Below are positions 1 to 9,788 of a stretch of 64,000 nt of DNA, piece after piece. Source of the DNA: Solirubrobacterales bacterium (GTDB taxonomy: Bacteria; Actinomycetota; Thermoleophilia; Solirubrobacterales; 70-9). Under the pieces are notes generated by a model. The model saw only the letters and a list, made by a program, of their open reading frames with translations, was not told the origin of the DNA and searched no databases. The stretch's first letter is position 1, and each line of letters begins with the position of its first letter. Location of the stretch: positions 30,169 to 94,168 of the forward strand of contig JAJNAZ010000009.1 in NCBI GenBank assembly GCA_021155855.1. The letters run 5' to 3'. The translations under genes were made by a program, and so were the position numbers.

Positions 1-668
1 GCCGGCGCCCGCTCTCGGCCGCGACCTCGTGGGTCTCGACACCGGGCTCGGTGGCGCTCGTGCTGCTGACGATCGGGGCGACGACCTTCGACGGTGCCTC
101 CGAGGGAGTGCTCGGCGACCCGATCGCGAGCCTGCTCGACTGGCTCGTCGAAACGGGTCTCGGCCCGGTGGCAGCCCTGCGGGTCGCCAACACGCTCTTT
201 CTCGCGTTCACCCTCGCCTTCGTCGCCGGCCTCTTCTGGGCCGGGATCTACGGCATGCACACCGTGCGTACGAGTCTCTCCACCGGCAGGCTGGGGGCGC
301 TGTTCGCGCATGCCTTCATCCCGATCGCGCTCGCCTACCTGGTCGCGCACTACTTCAGCCTTGTCGTCTTCCAGGAGCAGGCGCAGTTCACCTTCCTGCT
401 CTCCGACCCGCTCGGCGATGGCTCCGACTACTTCGGCACCGCCGGCACCGGGATCGACTACGGGGCGATCAGCGCCAACGCGATCTGGTACGTGCAGGTC
501 GGCGCCTTGATCGCCGGCCACGTGACCGCGCTCGTTCTCGGCCACGACCGCGCCCTGAAGGTGTACGGCGACGCGCGCGTCGCCGCCCGCTCGCAGTACT
601 GGATGCTGGCGCTGATGGTCGGCTTCACCTCGCTCGGCCTCTACCTGCTCTCACAGGCGAACCAGTAG
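1..668 (+). CDS. polytopic membrane protein, C-terminal part (5' end outside window)
   Basis: The reading frame is open from the left edge of the window, so the gene is truncated; the first possible internal start is the GTG at 51. About 220 residues are visible, with hydrophobic segments near VALVLLTIGATTF, LFLAFTLAFVAGLFWAGIYG, LFAHAFIPIALAYLVAHYFSL, a segment around VGALIAGHVTALVLGHDRAL, and a final segment ending LYLLSQANQ. Histidines in FAHAFIPIALAYLVAHY and in GHVTALVLGHDRAL could bind metal or haem, which is inference. The overall look recalls actinobacterial integral membrane proteins often annotated as fenitrothion hydrolase, but I cannot confirm the family and assign no function. 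A 49-residue membrane protein follows 36 nt downstream and may be a partner. Confidence 0.75.
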   Translation, partial: RRPLSAATSWVSTPGSVALVLLTIGATTFDGASEGVLGDPIASLLDWLVETGLGPVAALRVANTLFLAFTLAFVAGLFWAGIYGMHTVRTSLSTGRLGALFAHAFIPIALAYLVAHYFSLVVFQEQAQFTFLLSDPLGDGSDYFGTAGTGIDYGAISANAIWYVQVGALIAGHVTALVLGHDRALKVYGDARVAARSQYWMLALMVGFTSLGLYLLSQANQ

Positions 669-692
669 TCCGAGACCGGCGTTTGGCTGCGC

Positions 693-698
693 CATACT
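693..698 (+). promoter_or_regulatory. -10-like box CATACT for the 49-aa membrane protein
   Basis: CATACT lies 6 nt upstream of the ATG at 705. It fits the leaderless arrangement seen repeatedly in this window (TANNNT-like box, 6-10 nt, start codon). No Shine-Dalgarno sequence is visible. Confidence 0.4.
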
Positions 699-704
699 GA
701 GCGC

Positions 705-854
705 ATGCCGCCGATCGCACACGTCGGTCACTGGGCGCTGTGGGTGCTCTACGCGATCCCGGTCGTGATCGTCCTCGGCTCGATCGTGGTCACGATCGCC
801 CGCGACCGGCGAGACCGCCGCGACCGGCCCCCCACTCCGGATCCGAATCTCTAG
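705..854 (+). CDS. small single-span membrane protein, 49 aa
   Basis: ATG 705 to TAG 852-854 encodes MPPIAHVGHWALWVLYAIPV followed by more hydrophobic residues and a charged tail rich in Arg and Asp (ARDRRDRRDR). It has one transmembrane helix at about residues 10-32 and a cytoplasmic basic tail by the positive-inside rule. It sits directly after the large membrane protein and may be an accessory subunit. The product is below common gene-finder length limits but has coding-type codon use and a plausible -10 box. Function unknown. Confidence 0.6.
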   Translation: MPPIAHVGHWALWVLYAIPVVIVLGSIVVTIARDRRDRRDRPPTPDPNL

Positions 855-951
855 ACCTCTCGCTCCAGACCTCGGCCACCGCGCGTCCCCGAGTACCCCT
901 ATGGCGACGGGTCCGGGATGTTCGGCGATGGGATGCCGGAGGGGGGCGGCG

Positions 952-1701
952 CTAGATCCCGGCGATCGCGGTGCCCGCGTAGACGGCGGCGAACCCGGCC
1001 ACGGTCAGCGCCACCCGCTGCCAGGACGCGTGCTCGGAGTGGGCCTCGGGAAGCAGGTCGGTGCCGCCCATGTAGAGGAAGAAGCCCGCGTAGACGGCGA
1101 GGATCCCCCCCAAGGTCTCCTCGGAGACGGCGATCGCGCTGCCGACGAGGGCGCCGACGAGCGGCGCGACGGCGTCGATCGCCAGCCAGCGCTTGGCCTG
1201 CCGGCGATTCTCGGACTGGCTGAGAACGAAGCTGACGGTGTTGAGGCCATCGGCGAAGTCGTGGCTGATCACGGCGATGAAGACGAGCACGCCCGTGGTC
1301 GTGTCGAGGCCGAAGGCGAGGCCGATGCCGAGACCGTCAATGAAGCTGTGCGCGGACAGTCCGAGGGCCCCGAGCGCTCCCACTTGGTGATGGGCGCGAG
1401 CCTGCTCGGGATCGTCGCGGTGGTGGAGAACGAGCACGCGCTCGGCGAGGAAGAAGGCGAGGAATCCGACCCCGGCGAGCAGGCCGACCTCTCCAGGGTC
1501 GCCGAGGTTCTCGAACGCCTCCGGGAGCACGTCGAAGAGCGCGACGGCGACGACGACGCCGCCCGTGAGCGCCATCAGCGTGGGGAGTGAGTGTGCAAGC
1601 CGCAGGCCGAGGGCCCCGCCGGCGACGGTCGCGGCGACGGTCGCCGCCGCAAAGGGGATCGCGATCCATTCCACGTCGGCGAGAATGATAATCATTCTCA
1701 T
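952..1701 (-). CDS. ZIP-family divalent metal transporter
   Basis: A 249-residue polytopic protein with the ZIP signature: HSFIDGLGIG at about residues 118-127 and HDFADGLN at about 147-154. The two conserved His/Asp motifs form the metal path of ZIP transporters, and a His-rich variable loop (VLHHRDD, ARAHH) lies between TM3 and TM4. The family imports zinc or other divalent metals into the cytoplasm. It diverges from a Fur/Zur regulator, and a palindromic operator overlaps its annotated start. The ATG at 1699-1701 lies inside that operator; the GTG nine codons in (VEWIAIPF) would place the operator just upstream and may be the real start. Family confident, metal inferred. Confidence 0.9.
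   Translation of the reverse strand: MRMIIILADVEWIAIPFAAATVAATVAGGALGLRLAHSLPTLMALTGGVVVAVALFDVLPEAFENLGDPGEVGLLAGVGFLAFFLAERVLVLHHRDDPEQARAHHQVGALGALGLSAHSFIDGLGIGLAFGLDTTTGVLVFIAVISHDFADGLNTVSFVLSQSENRRQAKRWLAIDAVAPLVGALVGSAIAVSEETLGGILAVYAGFFLYMGGTDLLPEAHSEHASWQRVALTVAGFAAVYAGTAIAGI
1681..1700. promoter_or_regulatory. Zur/Fur-box-like palindrome between ZIP and Fur genes
   Basis: Bases 1681-1699 form a perfect 9-1-9 inverted repeat (GAGAATGAT-A-ATCATTCTC). Within it, 1686-1700 reads TGATAATCATTCTCA, matching the 7-1-7 pattern TGAnAATnATTnTCA described for actinobacterial Zur boxes. It covers the annotated ZIP start and lies 24 nt before the regulator ATG. It is probably the operator through which the adjacent Fur-family protein represses the ZIP gene and possibly itself. 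Confidence 0.8.
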
Positions 1702-1723
1702 CGGTTAGTTATGATCAGCGATC

Positions 1724-2191
1724 ATGGCGAGCGCTCGCAAGCGGGAGGAGTGGTCGGAGCTGGCGCTAGGGGTGCTCGGCGAGGCGGGGCACCGCGCCGG
1801 CGGGGCGCGGCAGGCCGTGGTCCAGCTCCTCGCCGGCGAGGATTGCTGTCTCAGCGCGCAGGAGATCGCCGAGGGGATCCGCTCGGGCGGCGACCGGGTC
1901 GGGACCGCGAGCGTCTATCGGGCGCTCGACCTCCTCCACCGCACGGGGCTCGTGCAGCGGGTCGAGCTGGGCGACGGCGGCGCGCGCTACGAGGCTCTGG
2001 TCCCGGGCGGCGATCATCACCACCACGTCATCTGCGACCGCTGCGGGCGGATCACGCCGTTCGAGGACCCCGCCCTCGAGCGAGCGATCGAGCGCCTCGC
2101 GGGCCGGCTCCGCCATCGTGTCAGCGGTCACGACGTGGTCGTTCGCGGGCTTTGTCCTGGCTGCGCGCGAACCCCGCGCTCGCGCAGCTAG
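1724..2191 (+). CDS. Fur-family metal-responsive repressor, probably Zur-like
   Basis: 155 residues. The N-terminal winged helix (about 20-90, with LSAQEIAEGIR and TASVYRALDLLHRTGLV) precedes a dimerisation domain containing HHHHVICDRCG (His98-101, Cys104, Cys107) and a second CPGC (Cys144, Cys147). The two CxxC pairs form the structural zinc site of Fur proteins. The adjacent ZIP transporter and the TGAnAATnATTnTCA operator favour zinc sensing (Zur) over iron sensing, but metal specificity is inferred. ATG 1724 is the only start that keeps the whole winged helix. Confidence 0.9.
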   Translation: MASARKREEWSELALGVLGEAGHRAGGARQAVVQLLAGEDCCLSAQEIAEGIRSGGDRVGTASVYRALDLLHRTGLVQRVELGDGGARYEALVPGGDHHHHVICDRCGRITPFEDPALERAIERLAGRLRHRVSGHDVVVRGLCPGCARTPRSRS

Positions 2192-2204
2192 CTCGAGGCG
2201 GCCC

Positions 2205-3405
2205 TCAGGACGCGGCCAGCAGACGCTCGAGGCGCGCCTCGAGCTCGTCGCGCAGGGCGTCGCGGATCGGGCCCGCCTGGGCACGCACGACCAGCTCCTG
2301 GAGGAAGCCCTCGATCACCAACCGCTTCGCCTCGGACTCGGGAAGTCCGTGTGCGCGCAGGTAGTAGAGCTGCTCAGCGTCGACCTGAGCGATGGCGGCG
2401 GCGTGGGTGCAGCGGACGTCGTCGGCCTCGATCTCGAGGCCCGGGATCGCGTCGGCGTGAGCGTCCGTGGAGAGGAGCAGGTTGCGGCTCTCCTGAAAGG
2501 CATCGGTGCGCTGAGCGCCGGGATCGACCCGGATCATCCCGCGCCAGACCGCGGTCGCCCGCTCGGCCAGCACCCCGCGGAACGCGAGATCGGAGACCGT
2601 GTCCTCGGCGGCGTGCTCCTGGGTGGTGTCGTAGTCGAGATGCTGGGTGGCGGCGCCCGCATAGGCGCCGGTGACCTTTGCGCTCGAGCCGCGACCGGCG
2701 AGCTTGGTCTCCATCCGCACCTTGCCGCGGGCGGAGCCGAACCCGAGCGCGACCCACTCGAGATTCGCCTCGCGCCCGATCTCGGCGCGCTGGGTGGCGA
2801 AGATCCAGCTCTCCTCGGAGAGCTGCTGCTCGCAGACGTAGCGCAGGTTTGCCCCGTCGCCGACGATCAGCTCGACGACGCCGTTGAACAGTGCCTCGCC
2901 GCCGGCCTCGGAGGAATAGCGCTCCCAGACCTCGGCTTCAGCACCCTCCTCGAGCACGATCAGCAGCCGCCACTCGACCTCCTCGCCGGGCTCCGCGGAG
3001 ACGGTCAGGCGAAGCGGCTGCTCGAGCCGCGCTCCGCGCGGAACCCAGACCAGGACGCCGTCGCGCCAGCGGGCCTGGTTGCGGGCCGTGAAGGAGTCGT
3101 CCGCGGCGACGATCTGCCCGAGGCGCTCGCGGACGAGCTCGGGGTGCGCGGTCGCCGCCTCGGCGAGCGGAAGCACGATCGGGCCGTCGGCGCCCCCGTC
3201 GCTGGTGCCATCGTCCGCGGCCAGGCCGTCGATCCGAGCGACCGCCTCCGTGTATCCGTCGAGCTCGAGGGCGGAGAGGTCCGTGAACTCCCAGCCCTTC
3301 TGCTTCTGCGTCGGCAGCTCGAGCTCGAGCGCCAGCTTCTTCGCCCGGTCGCGACCCTCTTGCAGCCAGTCGGGTTCCTGGAGCTGGGGAGCCGCCGCTA
3401 CCCCA

Positions 3406-3413
<8 letters not shown>
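2205..3413 (-). CDS. sufD: Fe-S cluster assembly protein SufD
   Basis: 402 residues with the SufB/SufD beta-helix core. Landmarks are [19 protein letters not shown] in the middle, [20 protein letters not shown], and the C-terminal block [27 protein letters not shown] that contains the conserved His of SufD. SufD partners SufB and the ATPase SufC to form the cytosolic scaffold on which Fe-S clusters are built. The N-terminal residues include a helical region typical of the family. The ATG overlaps the last 8 nt of sufB, so the two are translationally coupled at the end of the Rieske-sufB-sufD operon. Confidence 0.95.
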
Positions 3414-4866
<1,453 letters not shown>

Positions 4867-4873
4867 CTCGGCA

Positions 4874-5218
4874 TCAGAGCTCCAGCTTCACTTCGTCGTT
4901 GTCCACGCGAACCTCGAACGTTTCGACCGGCCGATAGGCCGGGAGGGTGCGCGGCTTGCCGGTCCGCAGGTCGAACAGCGAACCGTGACGCGGACACTCC
5001 ACCGTACAGGAGCCGAGGTCGAACTCCCCCTCGGCGAGCGGGCCGTCGTCATGCGAGCAGCGATCCTCGATCGCGAACAGCTCGCCCTCGGCGCAATGAA
5101 AGACGCCGATCTTGCGCCCGTCGGCCTCGACCAGGCGCGACTCGCCCTCCGGGAGCTCGGAGAGCGTGCATACGGTGATCGTCTCGGTTTCGGTGGCGAT
5201 CGGGTCAGCTCCTGTCAT
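4874..5218 (-). CDS. small Rieske-type [2Fe-2S] ferredoxin
   Basis: 114 residues with both Rieske motifs: CSHDDGP (Cys-x-His) near residue 56 and CPRHGSLFD (Cys-x2-His) near residue 74. These are the two Cys and two His ligands of a Rieske cluster. The small size resembles NirD/biphenyl-dioxygenase-type ferredoxins, which are soluble electron carriers. It is the first gene of a Rieske-sufB-sufD operon; similar ferredoxins accompany SUF genes in other Actinobacteria, where a role in cluster assembly is assumed. The ATG at 5218 lies about 22 nt after a TAGGAA -10 box. Confidence 0.9.
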   Translation of the reverse strand: MTGADPIATETETITVCTLSELPEGESRLVEADGRKIGVFHCAEGELFAIEDRCSHDDGPLAEGEFDLGSCTVECPRHGSLFDLRTGKPRTLPAYRPVETFEVRVDNDEVKLEL

Positions 5219-5240
5219 TTCGGTCGTTACGTCCTCACTA

Positions 5241-5260
5241 TTCCTACCCTTGCAGTCGGA
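5241..5260 (-). promoter_or_regulatory. promoter/operator of Rieske-sufBD operon sharing an element with rrf2
   Basis: On the minus strand this reads TCCGACTG (5260-5253), six bases, then TAGGAA (5246-5241). The rrf2 promoter has TCCGACTG, six bases, TAGGAT in the same spacing (11101-11082). TAGGAA is the likely -10 box and TCCGACTG sits in the spacer, where a bound repressor would block RNA polymerase. The shared element suggests common control by the Rrf2 regulator, which is inference. Confidence 0.55.
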
Positions 5261-5306
5261 TTTTAGCGCGGACGCCCGGCTGGACCGCAGCCGCGGCCGG
5301 ATGATC

Positions 5307-5312
5307 TAGCGT
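5307..5312 (+). promoter_or_regulatory. -10-like box TAGCGT, leaderless start
   Basis: TAGCGT ends 7 nt before the GTG at 5320, with no Shine-Dalgarno sequence. This matches the leaderless pattern found before other genes here. Confidence 0.4.
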
Positions 5313-5319
5313 CCGCCGG

Positions 5320-5790
5320 GTGGAGCCCGGCGCACCCCCCGCGCGCGGCAGGATCGCGATCGCGGTCGGGGGCGCCGTGCTGCTCATGGCGATCGTGGCG
5401 ATCGTCGTGCTCGCGGGCGGCGGCGGGGGGGAGGCGAGCGCCGAGGCGCCGCCGGAGTGCGTGCGCGCCTGGAACTCCGACCCGGCCGCGGTCGCCTTCG
5501 GGCGCCACAACTACAGCGGGCACGGCTACGAGGGCGCGCTGGTCAACTACCTGAGCGAGGAGGCCGAGGAGGTCGATGGCGCCGAGCTCGGCTCTTGTGC
5601 GGTGATCTTTCCCGCCGAGGCGCTCGATCCGGAGCCGATCGCGGCCGGCGAGGTCCTCGAGGGCCGAAGCTGGACCCCGATCAGCCGGCTCGAGGGCGTC
5701 GAGCTGACCCGAGTCGCGGAGCTGCAGGTGCTGGCCGCCGGAGCTCCCAACACGCGACTCGCCGACACCGGCCATCTCGCGGAGCCCTGA
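5320..5790 (+). CDS. membrane-anchored extracytoplasmic protein of unknown function
   Basis: 156 residues. A short basic N-terminus (PPARGR) is followed by one hydrophobic helix (IAIAVGGAVLLMAIVAIVVLA, about 12-32) and a Gly-rich linker, then a roughly 110-residue domain outside the membrane. Two cysteines (ECVRAWN and GSCAVIF) could form a disulphide. I recognise no domain. The GTG at 5320 is preceded by a -10 box at the usual leaderless distance. It is followed 30 nt later by the arylsulfotransferase-like gene, and the pair interrupts the suf genes on the opposite strand. Confidence 0.65.
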   Translation: MEPGAPPARGRIAIAVGGAVLLMAIVAIVVLAGGGGGEASAEAPPECVRAWNSDPAAVAFGRHNYSGHGYEGALVNYLSEEAEEVDGAELGSCAVIFPAEALDPEPIAAGEVLEGRSWTPISRLEGVELTRVAELQVLAAGAPNTRLADTGHLAEP

Positions 5791-5807
5791 GCGCCCGGCC
5801 GAGCCGA

Positions 5808-5813
5808 TAGGTT
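5808..5813 (+). promoter_or_regulatory. -10-like box TAGGTT, leaderless start
   Basis: TAGGTT ends 7 nt before the ATG at 5821. It supports 5821 as the start in preference to the in-frame TTG at 5812, which would overlap the box. Confidence 0.45.
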
Positions 5814-5820
5814 GCCGCAG

Positions 5821-7218
5821 ATGAGGCTGCTGTTGACGATCGGGGTGCTGACGGTGGGGCTGGTCCCCACCGCCGACGCCGCACTGCGGCTCAAGGTCGA
5901 CGGTCTCGAGCCGCGCTTCAAGCCCGCGACGCGTGACTACACCGTCGGCTGTGCCGAGCCGCTGGGGTTTCGAGTCCGCACCCCGGGCCGCACCGAGGCG
6001 AAGATCGGCGCTCGGCGCTGGATCGGCGGCAGCGGTCGGCGCACCGTGAAGCTCCGCGAGGGGCAGGCAATCCGGGTCGTCGCGCGCAGCGGAGGCCGTA
6101 AGCGAGTCTTCCGGATCAGGTGCCTGCCGGAGGATTTTCCCGAGTACGAGTTCCGGCGCGCCGGGAAGCCCGCTTCGCCTTTCTATCTCGTCACACCCGC
6201 GATCCTGGCCGGGAGTCGCTATGTCGCGTTCATCGATCGGCGGGGCGTCCCGATCTGGTGGTACGAGGACGATGTCGAGCCCTTCGACGCCAAGCTGCTC
6301 GAGGACGGCACAGTCGTCTGGACCCAGTGGGCCAACTCCTTCTTCTCGGTCGATCCCGCCAGCTCCTACGAGTTCCACGGGCTCGACGGTCGCCTGCTCA
6401 AGGAGCTGCGGACGGTCGGCGCGGTCACCGACCAGCACGACCTCCAGCCCACGGGCGACGGAAACTATCTGCTCATCGCCTACGTGCAGAGGCCGGGGAC
6501 GGTGGACCTGAGCGAGTTCATCGGGGACGCAGACGGTCACGTCTACGACGGCGTGATCCAGGAGCTCACCCCCGAGGGCGAGGTTGTCTGGGAGTGGTCG
6601 ACGCGAGGCCGGATCGAGCCGGCGGAGACCGGGCGCTGGTGGCCGGCGCTGAGCGAGCCGTACGACTTCGTCCACATCAACGCCGTCGAGCCGCTGCCGA
6701 GCGGCGACCTGCTGGTCAGCCTCAGGCACACCGACGCGATCTACCGGATCGACCGCGCCACCGGCGATGTCGAATGGAAGCTCGGCGGGGAGCCGACATC
6801 GAAGTCGCTGCGGGTGGAGGGCGATCCCCTGGGTGACTACCCGCTCGCGGGCCAGCACGATGTGCGCTACCTCGGGGCGGGCAGGATCACGGTCTTCGAC
6901 AACGGTACCGACCTCGACCGGCCACCGCGGGCGGTGCGCTACCGGATCGAGGGCGGCACCGCGACCCTGCTCGACAGTGTCACCGAAGCGGCGACGCCGG
7001 TCTCCGTCTGCTGCGGCTCGGCGCGCTTTGCCAACGGATCCTGGCTCATCTCCTGGGGCGGGACGGAGCTGATCAGCGAGGTCGGCCGGTCCGGCGCGAA
7101 GGCCTTCGACCTCGAGTTCGAGGATGCGCTCAGCTATCGGGCGGTGGCGGTCGACGACGAGCTCACCCGGCGCGAGCTGCGGGCCGGCATGAACGCGCAG
7201 GTCTCGCTCAAGCGCTGA
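5821..7218 (+). CDS. secreted arylsulfotransferase (ASST)-family protein
   Basis: 465 residues from ATG 5821. A signal peptide (MRLLLTIGVLTVGLVPTADA) precedes a small beta domain (about 25-100) and a beta-propeller-like region with repeated blades. Typical ASST-family motifs are visible: VTDQHDLQPTGDGNYLLIAY, YDFVHINAVEPLPSGDLLVS and HTDAIYRIDRATGDVEWKLG, then LAGQHDVRYLGAGRITVFDN. Bacterial ASSTs transfer sulphate between phenolic compounds outside the cytoplasm, using conserved histidines; QHD and VHIN are candidates for the equivalent residues. The actual substrate is unknown, and many actinobacterial members have not been tested. It stands alone between suf blocks. Confidence 0.8.
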   Translation: MRLLLTIGVLTVGLVPTADAALRLKVDGLEPRFKPATRDYTVGCAEPLGFRVRTPGRTEAKIGARRWIGGSGRRTVKLREGQAIRVVARSGGRKRVFRIRCLPEDFPEYEFRRAGKPASPFYLVTPAILAGSRYVAFIDRRGVPIWWYEDDVEPFDAKLLEDGTVVWTQWANSFFSVDPASSYEFHGLDGRLLKELRTVGAVTDQHDLQPTGDGNYLLIAYVQRPGTVDLSEFIGDADGHVYDGVIQELTPEGEVVWEWSTRGRIEPAETGRWWPALSEPYDFVHINAVEPLPSGDLLVSLRHTDAIYRIDRATGDVEWKLGGEPTSKSLRVEGDPLGDYPLAGQHDVRYLGAGRITVFDNGTDLDRPPRAVRYRIEGGTATLLDSVTEAATPVSVCCGSARFANGSWLISWGGTELISEVGRSGAKAFDLEFEDALSYRAVAVDDELTRRELRAGMNAQVSLKR

Positions 7219-7222
7219 GTGG

Positions 7223-7651
7223 CTAAACCTGCTCGCGCTCGGCGACCGGATCCCCGGGGGCGCCCTCGTCCTCCCAGTCCGCGGCATCTCCGAGCGCCGC
7301 CGACTTGATCACCTTGAGTCCGAGCAGCGCGCACTTCATCCGCGTGGCCGAGATCTCGATCCCGAGCAGGTCGAGGACGAATGCCTTGTCCAGTCGCAGC
7401 AGCTCCTCGCGGCTCTTGCCCGCGAGCTCCTCGGTCAGCATCGACGTCGCCGCGGTCGAGATCGCGCAGCCCTTGCCCTCGAACTGGAGTTCGGCGACCC
7501 GGCCGTCGGCGTCGAGGGTGATGAACACCTGCTGCTCGTCGCCGCAGAACGGGTTGGTGTCCTCGAACTCGAGGTCGAACTCCTCCGGGCGGCCGAAATG
7601 CCGCGGGCGCTTGTAGTGGTCGAGGATGTTCTCGCGGTAGAGGTCGTCCAC
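7223..7651 (-). CDS. sufU: SufU-type Fe-S assembly / sulphur transfer protein
   Basis: 142 residues of the IscU/NifU N-terminal fold. Ligand residues are in place: NPFCGD (Cys36, Asp38), GKGCAIS (Cys62) and MKCALL (Cys107). The insertion between the second and third Cys is longer than in IscU, as in SufU. In Gram-positive bacteria SufU is a zinc protein that takes sulphur from SufS. It starts at a GTG with a TAACTT -10 box 7 nt upstream, so it has its own promoter separate from sufC-sufS. The C-terminus is acidic. Confidence 0.93.
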   Translation of the reverse strand: MDDLYRENILDHYKRPRHFGRPEEFDLEFEDTNPFCGDEQQVFITLDADGRVAELQFEGKGCAISTAATSMLTEELAGKSREELLRLDKAFVLDLLGIEISATRMKCALLGLKVIKSAALGDAADWEDEGAPGDPVAEREQV

Positions 7652-7658
7652 GGACTCG

Positions 7659-7664
7659 AAGTTA
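7659..7664 (-). promoter_or_regulatory. -10-like box TAACTT for sufU
   Basis: On the minus strand TAACTT ends 7 nt before the sufU GTG. I do not see the TCCGACTG element shared by the other two suf promoters, so sufU may be regulated differently. Confidence 0.4.
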
Positions 7665-7684
7665 GCGCAGCGCCCTGTGCGATC

Positions 7685-8494
7685 ATGTTCGCCGTGACCG
7701 CCTCTGCCGACCCGGAGGGGGGCGTGGGCGCCCTCAGCGGCTCACTGAAGCGGGACGGATACGTGATCTTCGATCCCGAGGTCCCCGACGCAACGATCGA
7801 TGCCGCGATCGCCGAGATCGAGCCGCTGTTTCGCCCCGAGGGTCGCGCGAGCCGAACCCTGCGGCGCGCCAAGCGCGCCCTGCGCGGGCGTCACACGGCG
7901 ATCTCGCACCGTGACGAGCATCGGGTCCAGGATGCCTGGGTGGTCTCCGACAACGTCAAGGCGATCGCGACCGCACCTGCGGTGCTCTCAGTGCTGCGGG
8001 AGGCCTACGGGCGCCACCCGCTCCCGTTCCAGACGATCAACTTTCGCGCCGGCAGTCAGCAGCGGCCGCATTCCGACGCGATGCACTTCAACTCCGAGCC
8101 GTCCGGGTTCATGTGCGGGGTCTGGCTCGCGCTCGAGGACATCCGCGAGGATTCGGGGCCGCTCGTCTACTACCCGGGAAGCCACCGCATCGCCGAGTTC
8201 ACGATCGGCGACGTGGAGTCGGCCGCCGATTCGCCCGAGCACGCCGACTATGAGGATTTCATCGAGGACCTGATCGAGCGCGAGGGGCTCGAGCCGCGCT
8301 ACGCGACGATTCGTAAGGGCGAGGCGCTGATCTGGTCGGGGAATCTGATCCACGGCGGCGCGCCTCAGACCGATCCCGCACGCAGCCGCTGGAGCCAGGT
8401 CACCCACTACTTCTTCGAGGGCTGCAGGTACTGGAAGCCGCTGGCCAGCCGCAACGGAGAACGCCACTATTTCGAGCCCGGCTGGGTGCGCTGA
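7685..8494 (+). CDS. PhyH-family Fe(II)/2-oxoglutarate-dependent dioxygenase
   Basis: 269 residues from ATG 7685. The double-stranded beta-helix core carries the iron triad: HSDAMHF supplies the His-x-Asp pair and IHGGAPQTDPARSRWS supplies the distal His with the 2-oxoglutarate-binding Arg downstream. GPLVYYPGSHR is the standard strand before the distal His. Members hydroxylate small molecules or lipids; the substrate here cannot be told. The gene is divergent from sufU with 33 nt between starts and convergent to sufS, so it splits the suf genes. GTG 7694 is an alternative start. Confidence 0.88.
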   Translation: MFAVTASADPEGGVGALSGSLKRDGYVIFDPEVPDATIDAAIAEIEPLFRPEGRASRTLRRAKRALRGRHTAISHRDEHRVQDAWVVSDNVKAIATAPAVLSVLREAYGRHPLPFQTINFRAGSQQRPHSDAMHFNSEPSGFMCGVWLALEDIREDSGPLVYYPGSHRIAEFTIGDVESAADSPEHADYEDFIEDLIEREGLEPRYATIRKGEALIWSGNLIHGGAPQTDPARSRWSQVTHYFFEGCRYWKPLASRNGERHYFEPGWVR

Positions 8495-8513
8495 TGAGGA
8501 AGGGCGCCGGTGG

Positions 8514-9788
8514 TCAGTCGAGCCCGAAGACGCGGCGGGCGTCGAGCAGGCCCTCGACCAGGCGATCGATCTCAGCCGGCGTCGTATAGACGCCGAAGCT
8601 CGCTCGCGCAGTGGCCGGGACGCCGAGGCGCTCCATCAGCGGATGGGCGCAGTGGTGGCCGGAGCGCACCGCGACACCGTGGCGGTCGAGGATCTCGGCG
8701 ACGTCGTGGCCGTGGATGCCCTCGAGCGCGAACGAGACCGGCCCCAGGCGGGCGGCCGAGGGAGGCGGGCCGAAGACTCGCAGGCCGGGGACCTCCCCGA
8801 CCTGCACCATCGCGTAGCCGGCGACCTCCCGTTCGTGCGCCTCGACCGCGTCCATCCCGAGACCGTCGAGCCAGCGCAGCGCCGCGGCCATCCCGATCGC
8901 CTGCGCGATCGCGGGCGTTCCGGCCTCGAAGCGTGCCGGCGGATCGGCCCAGGTCGTGCCCTGCTTGGTCACCTTGCGGATCATCGAGCCGCCGCCCATG
9001 AACGGCGGCATCTCATTCAGCAGCTCGAAGCGTGCCCAGAGCGCCCCGATCCCGGTCGGCCCGTATGCCTTGTGGCCGGTGAGGGCGTAGAAGTCCACCC
9101 CGAGGCCCGCCATGTCGAGCGCCAGCTTCGGCGCCGCCTGGGCGCCGTCGGCGATCACCAGGGCGCCGGCCTCGTGAGCCGTGCGCGCGATCTCGGTCAG
9201 CGGGTTCTCGGTCCCGAGCACGTTCGAGACGTGGGCCACCGCGACCAGCTTCGGCCCGCGGCGGAGCAGCTCTCGGTAGGCGTCCATGTCGAGCAGGCCG
9301 TCGTCGGTGACCGGCACCCAGTCGATTCGCGCACCGGTGCGCTCGGAGAGCTGCTGCCAGGGGACGATGTTCGAGTGGTGCTCCATCTCGGTGAGCAGGA
9401 TGCGGTCGCCGGCGCCGATGTTGGCGTCGCCCCAGGAACGGGCGACGAGGTTGATCGCCTCGGTCGCGTTGCGGACGAAGACGACCTCGCGCCGGTCCTG
9501 CGCGCCGATGTGGTCGGCGACGGTCGCCCTGGCACCCTCGTAGGCCGCGGTCGCCTCGGCCGAGAGTGTGTGCGAGCCGCGATGGACGTTGGAGTGATGG
9601 CGGCGCTCGTAGCGGTCGACCGCCTGGATCGAGGCGAGCACCCGCTGCGAGCTCGCCCCGGAGTCGAGATAGGCGACCGGCTGGCCGCCGACCTCGCGCT
9701 CGAGCGCCGGGAACGCCGCTCGGACGCGCCCGATCGGGAATGCCTTGCCCTCGAACGACGGAGAACGGACGGCCGGCGTGGCGCTCAT
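8514..9788 (-). CDS. sufS: cysteine desulfurase SufS
   Basis: 424 residues, a PLP enzyme that takes sulphur from cysteine and supplies it to SufU/SufB. The PLP lysine is in ALTGHKAYGP (Lys240); TEMEHHSNIVPW near 133 and VIADGAQAAP near 211 are family blocks, the latter with the PLP-pyridine Asp. The persulphide Cys is in RSGHHCAHPL (Cys380), in the short loop typical of SufS-type (group II) enzymes. Its ATG overlaps the end of sufC by 4 nt, so the two are co-translated in the Rrf2-sufC-sufS operon. Confidence 0.96.
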   Translation of the reverse strand: MSATPAVRSPSFEGKAFPIGRVRAAFPALEREVGGQPVAYLDSGASSQRVLASIQAVDRYERRHHSNVHRGSHTLSAEATAAYEGARATVADHIGAQDRREVVFVRNATEAINLVARSWGDANIGAGDRILLTEMEHHSNIVPWQQLSERTGARIDWVPVTDDGLLDMDAYRELLRRGPKLVAVAHVSNVLGTENPLTEIARTAHEAGALVIADGAQAAPKLALDMAGLGVDFYALTGHKAYGPTGIGALWARFELLNEMPPFMGGGSMIRKVTKQGTTWADPPARFEAGTPAIAQAIGMAAALRWLDGLGMDAVEAHEREVAGYAMVQVGEVPGLRVFGPPPSAARLGPVSFALEGIHGHDVAEILDRHGVAVRSGHHCAHPLMERLGVPATARASFGVYTTPAEIDRLVEGLLDARRVFGLD

